Positions 48,722 through 58,038 of a stretch of 64,000 nucleotides of DNA are shown one piece after another. The first letter of the stretch is position 1; each line of letters starts with the position of its first letter. Below the pieces are notes generated by a model, which was not told the origin of the DNA, ran no database searches, and saw only the letters and a program-made list of their open reading frames with translations. The translations under genes were made by a program, and so were the position numbers. Source of the DNA: Psychromonas algicola (GTDB taxonomy: Bacteria > Pseudomonadota > Gammaproteobacteria > Enterobacterales > Psychromonadaceae); NCBI RefSeq assembly GCF_004378355.1, contig NZ_SNUB01000008.1, forward strand, positions 62,001 to 126,000. The letters run 5' to 3'.

Positions 48722-49416
48722 TAATTGAGTCTATCAACAATGGCTTCTACTAATATTGAGGCATTTTTAGCAGCAACAGGCAGAAACTCTTCAAATGATA
48801 ACTCGGACTTTTTACCTGCGATATCTGATAGTGAACGGATAATCACAAAAGGGACTGAGAATTGATAACATACTTGTGCGATAGCGGCTGCTTCCATTTC
48901 GCATGCCATCATAGTTGGAAAGTGATTACGTGCAATCTCTGTTTTAGCGGGAGCCGCCATAAAAATGTCGCCCGTACAAATAAGTCCCTTAACAATATTT
49001 AGAGCCGGTAAGGTTTTTGCTGATTGCTCTGCTATGTCGATTAATGAAGGCGTTGCTTCAAAAGCCGGAGGTAGTTGCGCCATTTGGCCAATTTCATAAC
49101 CAAATGCGGTTAAATCGACATCATGGAATCTAACTTCAGTTGAAATTACAATATCACCCACATTTAAATTAGTATCAAAACCACCTGCCGAACCCGTATT
49201 AATAATGGTATCTGGTGAGAATTTTTCTAATAACAAAGTGGTTGCAACGGCTGCTGCTACTTTGCCTATTCCCGATTTTGTTAAGACAACTTGTTTGCCA
49301 TTAAGCTCACCTTGATAAAATTCACAACCAGCTACTTTGGTTGTTATTACGTTATTCATCGCAGATTTTAGGATCGCAACTTCTTCGTCCATTGCGCCAA
49401 TGATGCCTATTTTCAT
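48721..49416 (-). CDS. mtnN: 5'-methylthioadenosine/S-adenosylhomocysteine nucleosidase
   Basis: The 231-residue enzyme that splits MTA and SAH to adenine and the thio-sugar, recycling SAM by-products and feeding autoinducer-2 synthesis. MKIGIIGAMDEEVAIL (catalytic Glu12), INTGSAGGFD, VATTLLLEKF, MACEMEAAAIAQVC, and SLSDIAGKKS with the catalytic Asp near residue 197. Length equals E. coli MtnN (232). Overlaps the next gene by one base. Confidence 0.95.
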   Translation of the reverse strand: MKIGIIGAMDEEVAILKSAMNNVITTKVAGCEFYQGELNGKQVVLTKSGIGKVAAAVATTLLLEKFSPDTIINTGSAGGFDTNLNVGDIVISTEVRFHDVDLTAFGYEIGQMAQLPPAFEATPSLIDIAEQSAKTLPALNIVKGLICTGDIFMAAPAKTEIARNHFPTMMACEMEAAAIAQVCYQFSVPFVIIRSLSDIAGKKSELSFEEFLPVAAKNASILVEAIVDRLN

Positions 49417-49561
49417 GTTATTTTCTCTTAAATATACTAATAATGCTGTAATGCTATCATATTGTTGGGGATATCTTCACTCTAAGGTTTTTTTATAGTG
49501 TTGAACTGTGTAAAATCTCGCATAATTATTATGTTATCGGTAGCAAGCTAGGAAAAAGCAA

Positions 49562-50833
49562 ATGAATGCCTTACTCGAAGATCTAAAAGCACGTGGTTTA
49601 ATCGCACAAACAACTGCGGACGAAGAATTACATGAACATTTATCTAGTGCAAGCCGTACCTTATATTGTGGTTTTGATCCAACAGCTGATAGCTTACATA
49701 TCGGTAGTTTAGTACCGTTATTAATTCTTAAACGTTTTCAAGAAGCTGGGCATAAACCTTTAGCTTTAGTGGGAGGCGCAACGGGATTAATTGGTGATCC
49801 AAGTTTTAAAGCGGCTGAACGTAAGTTAAACAGTGATGATGTTGTCGAAAGCTGGGTTGATTCTATTAAAAAGCAAGTGAGTGCTTTTGTTGAGTTTGGC
49901 GATAAAGAAAATGCCGCTGAAGTGGTTAACAATCTTGATTGGATTGGCAAAATGGACAGCATTTCATTTTTGCGTGATGTAGGTAAGCACTTTAGCGTTA
50001 ATGCAATGATCCAAAAAGAATCGGTAAAACAACGTATTGACCGTGAAGGTGCTGGTATTTCATTCACTGAATTTAGCTACATGTTATTACAATCTTATGA
50101 TTTTGCAGCATTAAATAAAGAAAAAGCCTGTACCTTACAAATTGGTGGATCAGATCAATGGGGTAACATTACCGGTGGTATTGATTTAACGCGTCGCATG
50201 AACCAAGAAAAAGTATTTGGTTTAACTATGCCGTTGGTCACAAAATCTGACGGAACTAAATTTGGTAAAACTGAGTCTGGTACAATATGGTTAGATCCGA
50301 CTAAGACATCGCCTTATGCATTTTTCCAATTTTGGATCACCACATTAGACGCAGATGTTTATAAGTTCTTACGTTACTTTACTTTCTTATCTGTTGAAGA
50401 AATTGCAGAAATTGAAGAAAAAGATAAAATGGTTAAAGGTCGACCTCAGGGACAAACTATTTTAGCCAAAGAAGTCACTAAACTTGTTCATGGCGAGCAA
50501 GGTTTAGCTTCTGCTGAACGTATTACTGAAGCGTTATTTTCTGGCGATTTAAGTAGTTTAAGTGAATCTGACCTTGCACAACTTGCGCAGGATGGGTTAC
50601 CAGCAACAGAAGTTGGCACAGAATCTGCTTCAATTGTAGAGTTATTAACAAGTTGTGAATTAGCTGCTTCAAACAAAATGGCTCGCGAATTTTTAAATAA
50701 TGGTGCTGTCATGGTTAATGGAGAAAAATTAACAGATAGTGAAGCGGTGATTAATAAATCAGACGCTTTATTCGGAAGTTACACATTAATTAAACGTGGC
50801 AAGCGTTTATTTAATCTATTTATTTGGAAATAA
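49562..50833 (+). CDS. tyrS: Tyrosyl-tRNA synthetase
   Basis: A 423-residue class I synthetase: [19 protein letters not shown] (HIGH as HIGS), [33 protein letters not shown] (KMSKS equivalent), and a C-terminal S4 RNA-binding domain ([16 protein letters not shown]). Length matches E. coli TyrS (424). AGGA supports the start. An outer-membrane protein gene starts 2 bases after its stop, an unusual neighbour. Confidence 0.95.
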   Translation: MNALLEDLKARGLIAQTTADEELHEHLSSASRTLYCGFDPTADSLHIGSLVPLLILKRFQEAGHKPLALVGGATGLIGDPSFKAAERKLNSDDVVESWVDSIKKQVSAFVEFGDKENAAEVVNNLDWIGKMDSISFLRDVGKHFSVNAMIQKESVKQRIDREGAGISFTEFSYMLLQSYDFAALNKEKACTLQIGGSDQWGNITGGIDLTRRMNQEKVFGLTMPLVTKSDGTKFGKTESGTIWLDPTKTSPYAFFQFWITTLDADVYKFLRYFTFLSVEEIAEIEEKDKMVKGRPQGQTILAKEVTKLVHGEQGLASAERITEALFSGDLSSLSESDLAQLAQDGLPATEVGTESASIVELLTSCELAASNKMAREFLNNGAVMVNGEKLTDSEAVINKSDALFGSYTLIKRGKRLFNLFIWK

Positions 50834-50835
50834 AA

Positions 50836-51543
50836 ATGAAACATATCATCGCAAAAAATACGGTATTAAAAGTCTCTATTGTTTCTTTAATTGGCCTATT
50901 TTCATTCACTGCTAATGCAGCAGAAGGTGACCCTGTAAATACTGAAAGTTGGGGGAGTCCGGTTGCGACTTATTCTAATGTTAACTTAGGCAGTGGCACC
51001 GAAGGTATCGATATTTCAGCTAATTTCGGGGGCTATTTAGGTGGTGTTTATCAACAACGTATCGAAGTGGCTGCTAAACAAGATTTAGAACATTATGAAG
51101 CTAACTATTTATTATTAAATAGTGCCTCTGACTCAGGCGTGACTATTGAAAGCACATGGAGTGAAGATGTTGAATTTGACAGAGATGAAGGTCCAGATGC
51201 ATTTTTTAAAAATGTAGACAGTGTTGAACTTGGCTTATTTTCAAAATTAAAATTCCCAGACGATAGATTGAGTGCTTATCCTAAAATGAGCGTTGGATAT
51301 ATGTGGGGAAATGACATTGTAGACAGTACTTTTGTTACATTTGAAATCGCCGTTCGATTTAATGTGAATGATCAAATTTGGGTTGGAGCTGCACCTGTTT
51401 ATATTCATAGTATGGATGGTGTTGAAATTGAAGAGTTCCAAGGAACAGTTGATGCTGGTATCAAATTATCTGAAACTTTTGGCGTAAGCGCTTCTGTTAA
51501 TCATGATCAAGAATTCTTAGGCAGAGTTATCTTTGCATTTTAA
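50836..51543 (+). CDS. Putative secreted outer-membrane beta-barrel protein
   Basis: About 235 residues. Signal peptide with VSIVSLIGLFSFTANAAEG; the mature part alternates polar and hydrophobic residues (GYLGGVYQQRIEVAAK, VTFEIAVRFNVNDQIWVGAA, FGVSASVNHDQEFLG) and ends RVIFAF with a terminal Phe, as barrels do. Strongly acidic. I prefer the ATG at 50836, 7 bases after GGAAA; that site sits in the last codons of tyrS, so translation may be coupled. No family recognised. Confidence 0.7.
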   Translation: MKHIIAKNTVLKVSIVSLIGLFSFTANAAEGDPVNTESWGSPVATYSNVNLGSGTEGIDISANFGGYLGGVYQQRIEVAAKQDLEHYEANYLLLNSASDSGVTIESTWSEDVEFDRDEGPDAFFKNVDSVELGLFSKLKFPDDRLSAYPKMSVGYMWGNDIVDSTFVTFEIAVRFNVNDQIWVGAAPVYIHSMDGVEIEEFQGTVDAGIKLSETFGVSASVNHDQEFLGRVIFAF

Positions 51544-51586
51544 TAAACACTAACATTTAAGTTTTATAATATAAATCTTAAATAAT

Positions 51587-51632
51587 AAAAGCCCTTTAAC
51601 CAAATCGTAAAAATGGTTAAAGGGCTTTTTTG
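51587..51632 (+). terminator. Terminator after tyrS and the barrel gene
   Basis: Perfect AAAAGCCCTTTAACCA / TGGTTAAAGGGCTTTT stem with T-run, 43 bases after the stop. Confidence 0.92.
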
Positions 51633-51777
51633 TATGTTTAATTCCATAGCATTTTTATACCAAACTCATCCTGATGAACATCAGTGAACGCTGAACAATC
51701 TACTGCTAAATATATCTTCATAATTATAGCTTTCGCTAAGAAAAGTTTGCTTTCTGTTTATTTTAAAAACATTTAAC

Positions 51778-51796
51778 CTTAATGATAGTTATTATT
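51778..51796. promoter_or_regulatory. Fur box upstream of the imelysin cluster
   Basis: CTTAATGATAGTTATTATT agrees with the Fur consensus at 14 of 19 positions and begins with the same CTTAATGA as the two siderophore sites at 33578 and 38131. It lies 140 bases before the imelysin gene. Confidence 0.68.
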
Positions 51797-51917
51797 GATT
51801 GTGCTGTTTATATAATTTATACTCGCCATATTAACAGGCTAAATGATAGCTGAAATCATTACTAATAAGGTTTGGCCGAATCAAATTAATTTTTTAATGA
51901 ATACAAAGGAAGGCAAA

Positions 51918-53255
51918 GTGAAAAAAACAATGTTAAGAAGTCTTATTGCAGGCGCAGTAATCGCGGGTTTAGTAGGTTGTTCAACTCAACAGTCAACAGT
52001 TAACTATGACAATCCTACTGCATTATCTACTTATGCATCCATTGCTTCTGCTAACTATGCAGATGCACTTAAAGATGCAAAAGCGTTACAAGCTGCCATT
52101 GATGCTTTTTCAAATAAGCCAACTAAAGCAACATTACAAGCTGCAAAATCTGCATGGTTAGTGTCTCGCGAAAGTTATGGAACAACTGAAATCTTCCGTC
52201 TTTCAAATGGTCCTATTGATGCTGAAGAAGGTTGGGTAGCTGAAACTTACGGCGCAGTAGAAGGCGAACTTAATTCTTGGCCGTTAGATGAAAACATGAT
52301 TGATTACACTACAGATGCAAACAGCAAGCACACTAGTGGTAACATCATTGATACTAAAGGTTTATTTACACCAGGTGGTGAAGATGTAACTGCTGTTGAC
52401 GTATCTGAAATTACACCGGATGCAATTAGCGCATTAAATACAAATGGTGGTGATGCTAATGTTGCTGCTGGTTACCACGCTATTGAGTTTATGCTGTGGG
52501 GACAAGATCAAGATTACAACAATATGATCGAAGACTCTGTAACAAATGGTGCAATGACTGCGGGTCAACGTCCACTTACAGACTTTACAACAGATAAATT
52601 GGCTAAACGTCGTCTTGACTACCTTAATGCTGTTGCTGTTAAATTAGTTGATGATTTATCGCTAGTATCTAGTGCTTGGGCAGATGATGTTGATGGCGAT
52701 AAAGGTCTTTACCGCGCTGCTTTATTAGACCAATTAACGGGCGAGCAAGCATCTAAAAATATTGACGAAGCGACTTCTCTAAAACAAATTTTTGCAGGTG
52801 TTGGTGTATTTTCTAAATCAGAATTAGCTAACGAACGTATTGCTGTTGCAGTATTAACGCCAAGTGAAGAAGATGAGCATTCATGTTTCTCTGATAATAC
52901 ACACCGTGATATTGCTTTAAATTATCAAGGTATTAAAAACGTATTATTAGGTGAATACAAAGGTAAAAAAGTAGGTCCTGCTTTTATTGATAAATTATCG
53001 TCAGAAGAGCAAGCGGTTATCACAAACTTAATGGCTGATATTGAAATGCGAATTGCTAAAATCAACACATTAGCAACGACAACAATGCATTTTGATTACC
53101 AAATCCGCCCTGAAAATGAAGCAAGTGTACAAAATATTGTCACGCTTAAAAACCAATTACGTCGCCTAGGTGACCAAATGGTAACTGTTTCTGGTGCATA
53201 CGGTATTTCACTAACAACAAGTGATGTGACTGACGCTGAAGAAACACAGCTTTAA
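51918..53255 (+). CDS. Imelysin-family lipoprotein (IrpA-like)
   Basis: About 445 residues. Signal and lipobox LIAGAVIAGLVGCSTQ, so a lipoprotein. Imelysin fold with the conserved GxHxxE motif in GYHAIEFMLWGQD near residue 186 and the C-terminal HFDYQI region. Imelysin proteins (IrpA, ICMP) are iron-regulated, sit in the periplasm or outer membrane and are thought to bind metal or haem; no enzyme activity is settled. The Fur-like box 122 bases upstream agrees with iron control. The GTG at 51918 with AAGGAAGG upstream is the likely start. First gene of a five-gene group. Confidence 0.85.
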   Translation: MKKTMLRSLIAGAVIAGLVGCSTQQSTVNYDNPTALSTYASIASANYADALKDAKALQAAIDAFSNKPTKATLQAAKSAWLVSRESYGTTEIFRLSNGPIDAEEGWVAETYGAVEGELNSWPLDENMIDYTTDANSKHTSGNIIDTKGLFTPGGEDVTAVDVSEITPDAISALNTNGGDANVAAGYHAIEFMLWGQDQDYNNMIEDSVTNGAMTAGQRPLTDFTTDKLAKRRLDYLNAVAVKLVDDLSLVSSAWADDVDGDKGLYRAALLDQLTGEQASKNIDEATSLKQIFAGVGVFSKSELANERIAVAVLTPSEEDEHSCFSDNTHRDIALNYQGIKNVLLGEYKGKKVGPAFIDKLSSEEQAVITNLMADIEMRIAKINTLATTTMHFDYQIRPENEASVQNIVTLKNQLRRLGDQMVTVSGAYGISLTTSDVTDAEETQL

Positions 53256-53301
53256 GTGAACTAAAATGATAATACTGTAAACCAGTAACTTCATTTTTAT
53301 C

Positions 53302-53340
53302 AACGCCACTTGCCGATTTCGGTTGGTGGCGTTTCTCGTT
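53302..53340 (+). terminator. Hairpin between the imelysin gene and the rest of the operon
   Basis: AACGCCAC / GTGGCGTT stem with an inner GCCG/CGGT pair, then TCTCGTTTTACCCTTTTT. It is a likely partial terminator that would keep the first gene product in excess over the downstream redox proteins. Confidence 0.6.
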
Positions 53341-53387
53341 TTACCCTTTTTATCGCCACTAGGTGTAATTTATTTTGAAAGTGATTT

Positions 53388-54800
53388 ATGAAAAATAATG
53401 TTAATAAGCTTGTGAAACAATTGTTTCGAGGCATTTTTTTGTTTTTGGCAACTAGTCATTTTGTTCATAGTGAGACGAACGATAAAACTAGTACTTTTAA
53501 TACAAATGAATTTACACATGCTAATGGTAGTAAACCTTTCTCTCAACCAATTAAAATGAATGATGAGGAGTTTGATCAATATATTCTTGGCCGTTCTTTT
53601 TTCACTATTCCTTGGGTAGAAGCCCCCAGTGCAACCACTGCACGAGATGGACTTGGTCCTCATTTCAGCTCTAATACCTGTGTGAGTTGCCATATAAATA
53701 ACGGCAGTGCACCAACAATCAGTGATCAAAATCAGCCATTACGCAGCTTAGTGTTTAAATTAACTCAGCCTAGCCAACACTCATCACGGTTTTTAATAAA
53801 TAACCTCGATACACCAATGCATGACAGTGTGCCTGATCCTGTTTATGGTGCTCAGGTTTCAATAAGAGGTAACGGTAAAGTAAAGGCAGAAGCACAAACA
53901 AGATTAAAAACAGAATCTCGTTCTTTTACTTATCCCGATGGACAGTCTCTAACATTAACAAAATTAATTCCCTATTTAGATAACCTAGCCTATGGCCCGC
54001 TAGCAAAAGAAACTGTGATTGCATTAAGACAACCTCCTACATTAGCGGGTTTACGATTGATCGAACAAGTTTCTAACGAAGATATCCTAGCCTGGGAAGA
54101 TCCATTAGATGAAAATGGCGATGGCATTAGCGGTCGTGCAAACTGGTTAAATTCACCAGTACAAGATAAAAAAATATTAGGACGTTTGAATTGGAAGGCG
54201 AGTGCGTCGAGCATTGTTGGGCAAACTGCCGCTGCTGCTGCGCATGATTTGGGGCTAACCAATCCATTTTTTCCTGAAGAGTTGTGTCAACCTGCGCAAG
54301 CTGATTGTTTAGCTGCACCTAAAGGCGATACCACAAGATTAGGTCATCTAGATCTTCCTATGTTGCGTTTACAAGCGATTGCTTCATTTATTCGTGATCA
54401 CAAAGCACCTAAAACGATGACTTTAGATGCTCAAGGACAGCAAGGAAAAAAACTATTTGAATCAATTGGTTGTGCTAGTTGTCACCGTCCGACATTAACC
54501 ACTAATAAAGGTATTGAGTTCGAACCTTATTCTGATTTACTCTTGCACGATATGGGGGATGAATTACAAGATGGCCGTCCCGAATTTCTTGCAACTGAGC
54601 GAGAGTTTCGCACCGCAGTGTTATGGGGTGTAGGTGATCGAGTACGTAAGCAACATCGTTTCCTGCATGATGCACGAGCTAAAACGCCGGAAGAAGCCAT
54701 TCTTTGGCACGGTGGAGAAGCTGAAATAGCTAAATCAACATTTATTAAATTAACCCAGGCAGAGCGCTTGGCCTTGTTACATTTTTTGGAGCAACTATGA
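53388..54800 (+). CDS. DUF1111 di-haem protein ('thiol oxidoreductase-like')
   Basis: A 470-residue exported protein (signal LFRGIFLFLATSHFVHS). Two c-type haem motifs, CVSCH near residue 97 and CASCH near residue 361, lie in a DUF1111/COG3488 framework (FTIPWVEAPSATTARDGLGP, GDTTRLGHLDLPMLRLQ, DLLLHDMGDELQDGR, ALLHFLEQL). The family is related to MauG/CcpA di-haem enzymes, and its substrate is unknown. The label 'thiol oxidoreductase' is a database guess. It sits 132 bases after the imelysin gene and overlaps the next gene by ATGA. Confidence 0.85.
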   Translation: MKNNVNKLVKQLFRGIFLFLATSHFVHSETNDKTSTFNTNEFTHANGSKPFSQPIKMNDEEFDQYILGRSFFTIPWVEAPSATTARDGLGPHFSSNTCVSCHINNGSAPTISDQNQPLRSLVFKLTQPSQHSSRFLINNLDTPMHDSVPDPVYGAQVSIRGNGKVKAEAQTRLKTESRSFTYPDGQSLTLTKLIPYLDNLAYGPLAKETVIALRQPPTLAGLRLIEQVSNEDILAWEDPLDENGDGISGRANWLNSPVQDKKILGRLNWKASASSIVGQTAAAAAHDLGLTNPFFPEELCQPAQADCLAAPKGDTTRLGHLDLPMLRLQAIASFIRDHKAPKTMTLDAQGQQGKKLFESIGCASCHRPTLTTNKGIEFEPYSDLLLHDMGDELQDGRPEFLATEREFRTAVLWGVGDRVRKQHRFLHDARAKTPEEAILWHGGEAEIAKSTFIKLTQAERLALLHFLEQL

Positions 54801-55789
54801 AGATTTTTACCCCGCTTTCATTCATCTGTTTACTTAGTTTAAGTCACGCAGAGTTAAGCCAGGCTCAAGAGAAAGACCCTTATGCCTCTATTTATGACAA
54901 CGTGCTTCAGCATAATGCCGATAACGCAGTTAACTATTGTGTGAATTTACAAGGCGCTTTAGAAAGTGATTCTGCCGATGTTCGTCATCAAGCATTTGTC
55001 CAACTTGCTGAAGGGTGGGGACGTGTGCAAGCGAGCTACATTCTTGGCGATTATGATATGAATGCAATGGATTACTCGTTGATGATTGATTATTTTCATA
55101 GTGGTAATGAAGATATCCATGAAAGTATTGAACGCTTAGTCGGTCGTGATAGTAAAGTATCAACAGCACTCTATAAAAACTCATATAAAACCATGGGTGC
55201 CATTGATTCAGTGATGTTCAGCGGAGAATGGTCTGAACGCCGAAAAGAGTTTGCTGAAATCATGGTCGCTAATGTTTGTAAACGATTTACGCAAATTAGC
55301 GAGGGTTATAAAGCAAACCGTGATGAGTTCCTTTTCGACGTGGAAAGAGGATTATCACTGGTGGTGAATGCACAAATCGAACATATTTATAAAACACGAG
55401 ATTGGCGTATCGCACAGGTGAGCGGATTAACAAAAGCAGATCCCGGTCCTGCTAAACCAGAACATCAACAATACCCTTATAGTCAAGCATCTTGGGCTTT
55501 TATAGGTGGAATATTAGAAACTAATAAACAGCTGTTAGCCGAAGACACGCAACCTAACATTGCAACCATTGCTCATGAAAAACAAGGCATGGAAGGCGTT
55601 AAAGTTGTGCAAGCAGCTTTGAAAACGTCATCGTTAGCTTATAAAAATACACCCGTTGATCACAATTTTAATGCAATTGCCATGACCTCAGTCGTTAAAC
55701 GATTATCTGATCTGCAAAAAGCATTTTACAAACATTTAGTAAGTCAGATTGGCGTGTCAGCAAACTTAATCGATGCAGATGGTGATTGA
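54797..55789 (+). CDS. Second imelysin-family protein
   Basis: A 330-residue secreted protein with signal LSFICLLSLSHA. The helical repeats (VNLQGALESDSADVRHQAFV, DIHESIERLVGRDS, DSVMFSGEWSERRKEFAEIM, SQASWAFIGGILETNKQLL) correspond to the shorter imelysin proteins found after DUF1111 genes. The strict GxHxxE motif of the first paralogue is not obvious here, so metal binding may differ. Stop and start overlaps on both sides indicate translational coupling. Confidence 0.78.
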   Translation: MKIFTPLSFICLLSLSHAELSQAQEKDPYASIYDNVLQHNADNAVNYCVNLQGALESDSADVRHQAFVQLAEGWGRVQASYILGDYDMNAMDYSLMIDYFHSGNEDIHESIERLVGRDSKVSTALYKNSYKTMGAIDSVMFSGEWSERRKEFAEIMVANVCKRFTQISEGYKANRDEFLFDVERGLSLVVNAQIEHIYKTRDWRIAQVSGLTKADPGPAKPEHQQYPYSQASWAFIGGILETNKQLLAEDTQPNIATIAHEKQGMEGVKVVQAALKTSSLAYKNTPVDHNFNAIAMTSVVKRLSDLQKAFYKHLVSQIGVSANLIDADGD

Positions 55790-56687
55790 TACTCCTTTAG
55801 CGTTATTGATGGATGGTAGCAACCGGATTTTCTGGGGTTACCTTCTTGCTAGCGCAGTGATCGCCTTTATATGGTATACCTTTAAAATTGGGACTATTTC
55901 ACTTCCTAAATTAAAAGCATACTGGCTAAATGCCGACGCAAAGCTAGATTACCGCTATTTTATATTTAACTGGTTATTTAAAATCTTGTTTATTGTGCCC
56001 GTGCTAATTTCTGGAAATACCGTTGCACTTTGGACCTTGAATGGCTTGAATTCAATCGCTGAACCCTTGTTTTTATCTTGGTATTATCGCGATATCGTGC
56101 TGGCTTATACGCTCTGTTTATTTCTACTTGGAGACGTTAGCCGTTATTGGTTACATCGCTGGATGCATACAAACCGTTGGTTATGGAAATTTCACAAAGT
56201 TCATCATAGCCCAGAATCATTGAATCCATTGACTTTCTATCGCTTGCATCCAGTAGAAATACTACTTTTTGCATTGCGTAATGCGGTGGTTGCAGGTGTA
56301 GTGACTGGCATCTTTATTTTTTGTTTTGGTGCTCGTATTAACCTTTATACAGTATTCGGTGGAAACGCTTTTGTTGTCATTTTATTTTCTTTTACAGGTA
56401 ATTTGAGGCATAGCCATATACGCCTTAGTTATGGTGCTTGGTTAGAGCGTATATTTATTTCACCGGCGCAACATCAAGTGCACCATCAACAAAGAAATGT
56501 ACACAAAAACTTAGGTAGTGTATTTGCCTTGTGGGATTGGATATTTGGCACGTTAAGGTTATCTAAAGATGTTCCTGCGGATCAGGCATTTGGTCTTGGC
56601 TCGGGTAAAAGAAAAAAATACGATGGCATTATAAAAATTATTATTACCCCCTTTTTTGATATTTATAGAAACATTCGACGGAATTAA
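55773..56687 (+). CDS. Membrane di-iron fatty acid hydroxylase / sterol desaturase family
   Basis: A 304-residue integral membrane protein with four or five helices and the histidine clusters of the superfamily: HRWMH (about residue 128), HKVHHS (about residue 141), HIRLSYGAW, and HQVHHQQRNVH (about residue 233). These ligate two irons that activate O2 to hydroxylate or desaturate a lipid. It overlaps the second imelysin gene by 17 bases, and the next gene starts 1 base after its stop. A lipid oxygenase in a Fur-linked periplasmic redox cluster is unusual. The substrate is unknown. Confidence 0.85.
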   Translation: MQMVIDTPLALLMDGSNRIFWGYLLASAVIAFIWYTFKIGTISLPKLKAYWLNADAKLDYRYFIFNWLFKILFIVPVLISGNTVALWTLNGLNSIAEPLFLSWYYRDIVLAYTLCLFLLGDVSRYWLHRWMHTNRWLWKFHKVHHSPESLNPLTFYRLHPVEILLFALRNAVVAGVVTGIFIFCFGARINLYTVFGGNAFVVILFSFTGNLRHSHIRLSYGAWLERIFISPAQHQVHHQQRNVHKNLGSVFALWDWIFGTLRLSKDVPADQAFGLGSGKRKKYDGIIKIIITPFFDIYRNIRRN

Positions 56688-56688
56688 A

Positions 56689-57834
56689 ATGAAAAAAATA
56701 GTTTATTGTTTATTCATCACACTCGCTGCAGCAAGCCATGTTAATGCTGAAACGCAAATGACAGAAGCACAATTAGGACAGATATTATTCTTAGATCCTA
56801 ACTTTTCCGCTAATCGCACCATGTCTTGTTCTACTTGTCATGATCCTGCAAAAGCGTTTACAGATCATCGTGAAAATGCAGGAAATGGTGTTGCATCTTT
56901 AGGCGATGATGGTCATTCCTTTGGTGGACGTAATGCACCAATGGCTGGTTATGCTAATACTTCTCCATCATTTCATTTTGATGCAGCTTTAAAAGAGTAT
57001 GTGGGAGGACAGTTTTGGGATGGTCGCGCTAATACCCTAGCAGATCAAGCAATGGGACCACCATTAAATCCTGCAGAAATGGGGTTACCTAGCGCACAAG
57101 CATTAGTTGAACGCATTCAAGAGAATCCTTTCTATGTCACTACATTCAAACGTTTATATGGAGAGTCAGTATTTGATTCATCTACTAAGCATGATGTTTT
57201 ACCGGCTTTTCAAGGTTTTGCAAATGCAATTCAAGCCTTTGAAAATACAAAACAGTTTGCCACTTACGATAGTAAATATGACCGATTCTTAAAAGGTGAA
57301 TATGAGCTAACAGTCTTAGAAGATTTAGGTCGAACTTTATTCTTCTCAAATAACAATGTGAATTGTAATAGCTGTCATTTATTAAAAACAGAAGATAGCA
57401 AGCAAGAGCCTTTCACTAATCATCAATATCGTAATATTGGCGTACCGTCTAATGCTGAAATACTTCGTTTAGCGGGATTGAAAGCAGGTCACATTGACCA
57501 TGGTCTGTTAGAAAATCCAGCCGTAAGCGATCCTCAATACGATGGTAAATTTAAGAATCCATCTTTGCGTAATGTCGCGGTGACAGCACCTTATATGCAT
57601 AATGGAGTGTTTAAAGAATTACGTACTGTGATGGAATTTTACGACCATTATAATAATCCGGAACGCACCATAAACCCTGAAACAGGTTTACCTTGGGAGT
57701 TACCTGAAGTCCCTAACACAGTAGATAAAGCAGACCTTGAAGCGCAAGCATTAACAGATCGTAAAATAGATGCCTTAGTTGCCTTTATGAAGATATTAAC
57801 CGATAAACGCTTTGAGCCACTGATTGAAAAGTAG
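56689..57834 (+). CDS. Di-haem cytochrome c peroxidase / MauG family protein
   Basis: About 381 residues with signal YCLFITLAAASHVNA. Two haem sites: CSTCH near residue 46 and CNSCH near residue 225. Family motifs are NAPMAGYAN, EYVGGQFWDGRA, GPPLNPAEMG, KFKNPSLRNVAVTAPYMHNG (with the Met/His ligand region) and VMEFYDHY. These enzymes either reduce H2O2 or, like MauG and MbnH, form high-valent haem to oxidise a partner protein. The ATG at 56689 is better than 56656 because it begins a clean signal peptide and follows GGA. Last gene before a terminator. Confidence 0.88.
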   Translation: MKKIVYCLFITLAAASHVNAETQMTEAQLGQILFLDPNFSANRTMSCSTCHDPAKAFTDHRENAGNGVASLGDDGHSFGGRNAPMAGYANTSPSFHFDAALKEYVGGQFWDGRANTLADQAMGPPLNPAEMGLPSAQALVERIQENPFYVTTFKRLYGESVFDSSTKHDVLPAFQGFANAIQAFENTKQFATYDSKYDRFLKGEYELTVLEDLGRTLFFSNNNVNCNSCHLLKTEDSKQEPFTNHQYRNIGVPSNAEILRLAGLKAGHIDHGLLENPAVSDPQYDGKFKNPSLRNVAVTAPYMHNGVFKELRTVMEFYDHYNNPERTINPETGLPWELPEVPNTVDKADLEAQALTDRKIDALVAFMKILTDKRFEPLIEK

Positions 57835-57875
57835 TAGAGCTGATTATTAGAGATTCAAATTTGTGTTTTTGGGAC

Positions 57876-57908
57876 GTGGCTTTTAAGCCACCTTTGGTAT
57901 TTTTTATT
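57876..57908 (+). terminator. Terminator of the imelysin/di-haem operon
   Basis: GTGGCT / AGCCAC stem with TTTA loop, then CTTTGGTATTTTTTATTT. Confidence 0.7.
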
Positions 57909-57979
57909 TAGAAATTAGCTAAATATAGTGAGTTTATGAATAACCTAAATATAAGTTAGTTATATAGATTTTTACCTAT

Positions 57980-58012
57980 AAAAAAGCCCATTCAATTGAA
58001 TGAGCTTTTTTG
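57980..58012. terminator. Bidirectional terminator before ettA end
   Basis: AAAAAAGC-CCATTC-AATT-GAATGA-GCTTTTTT, with T-runs on both strands, between convergent genes. Confidence 0.82.
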
Positions 58013-58038
58013 TTTTGCATCGTTAATTGATTATAAAA

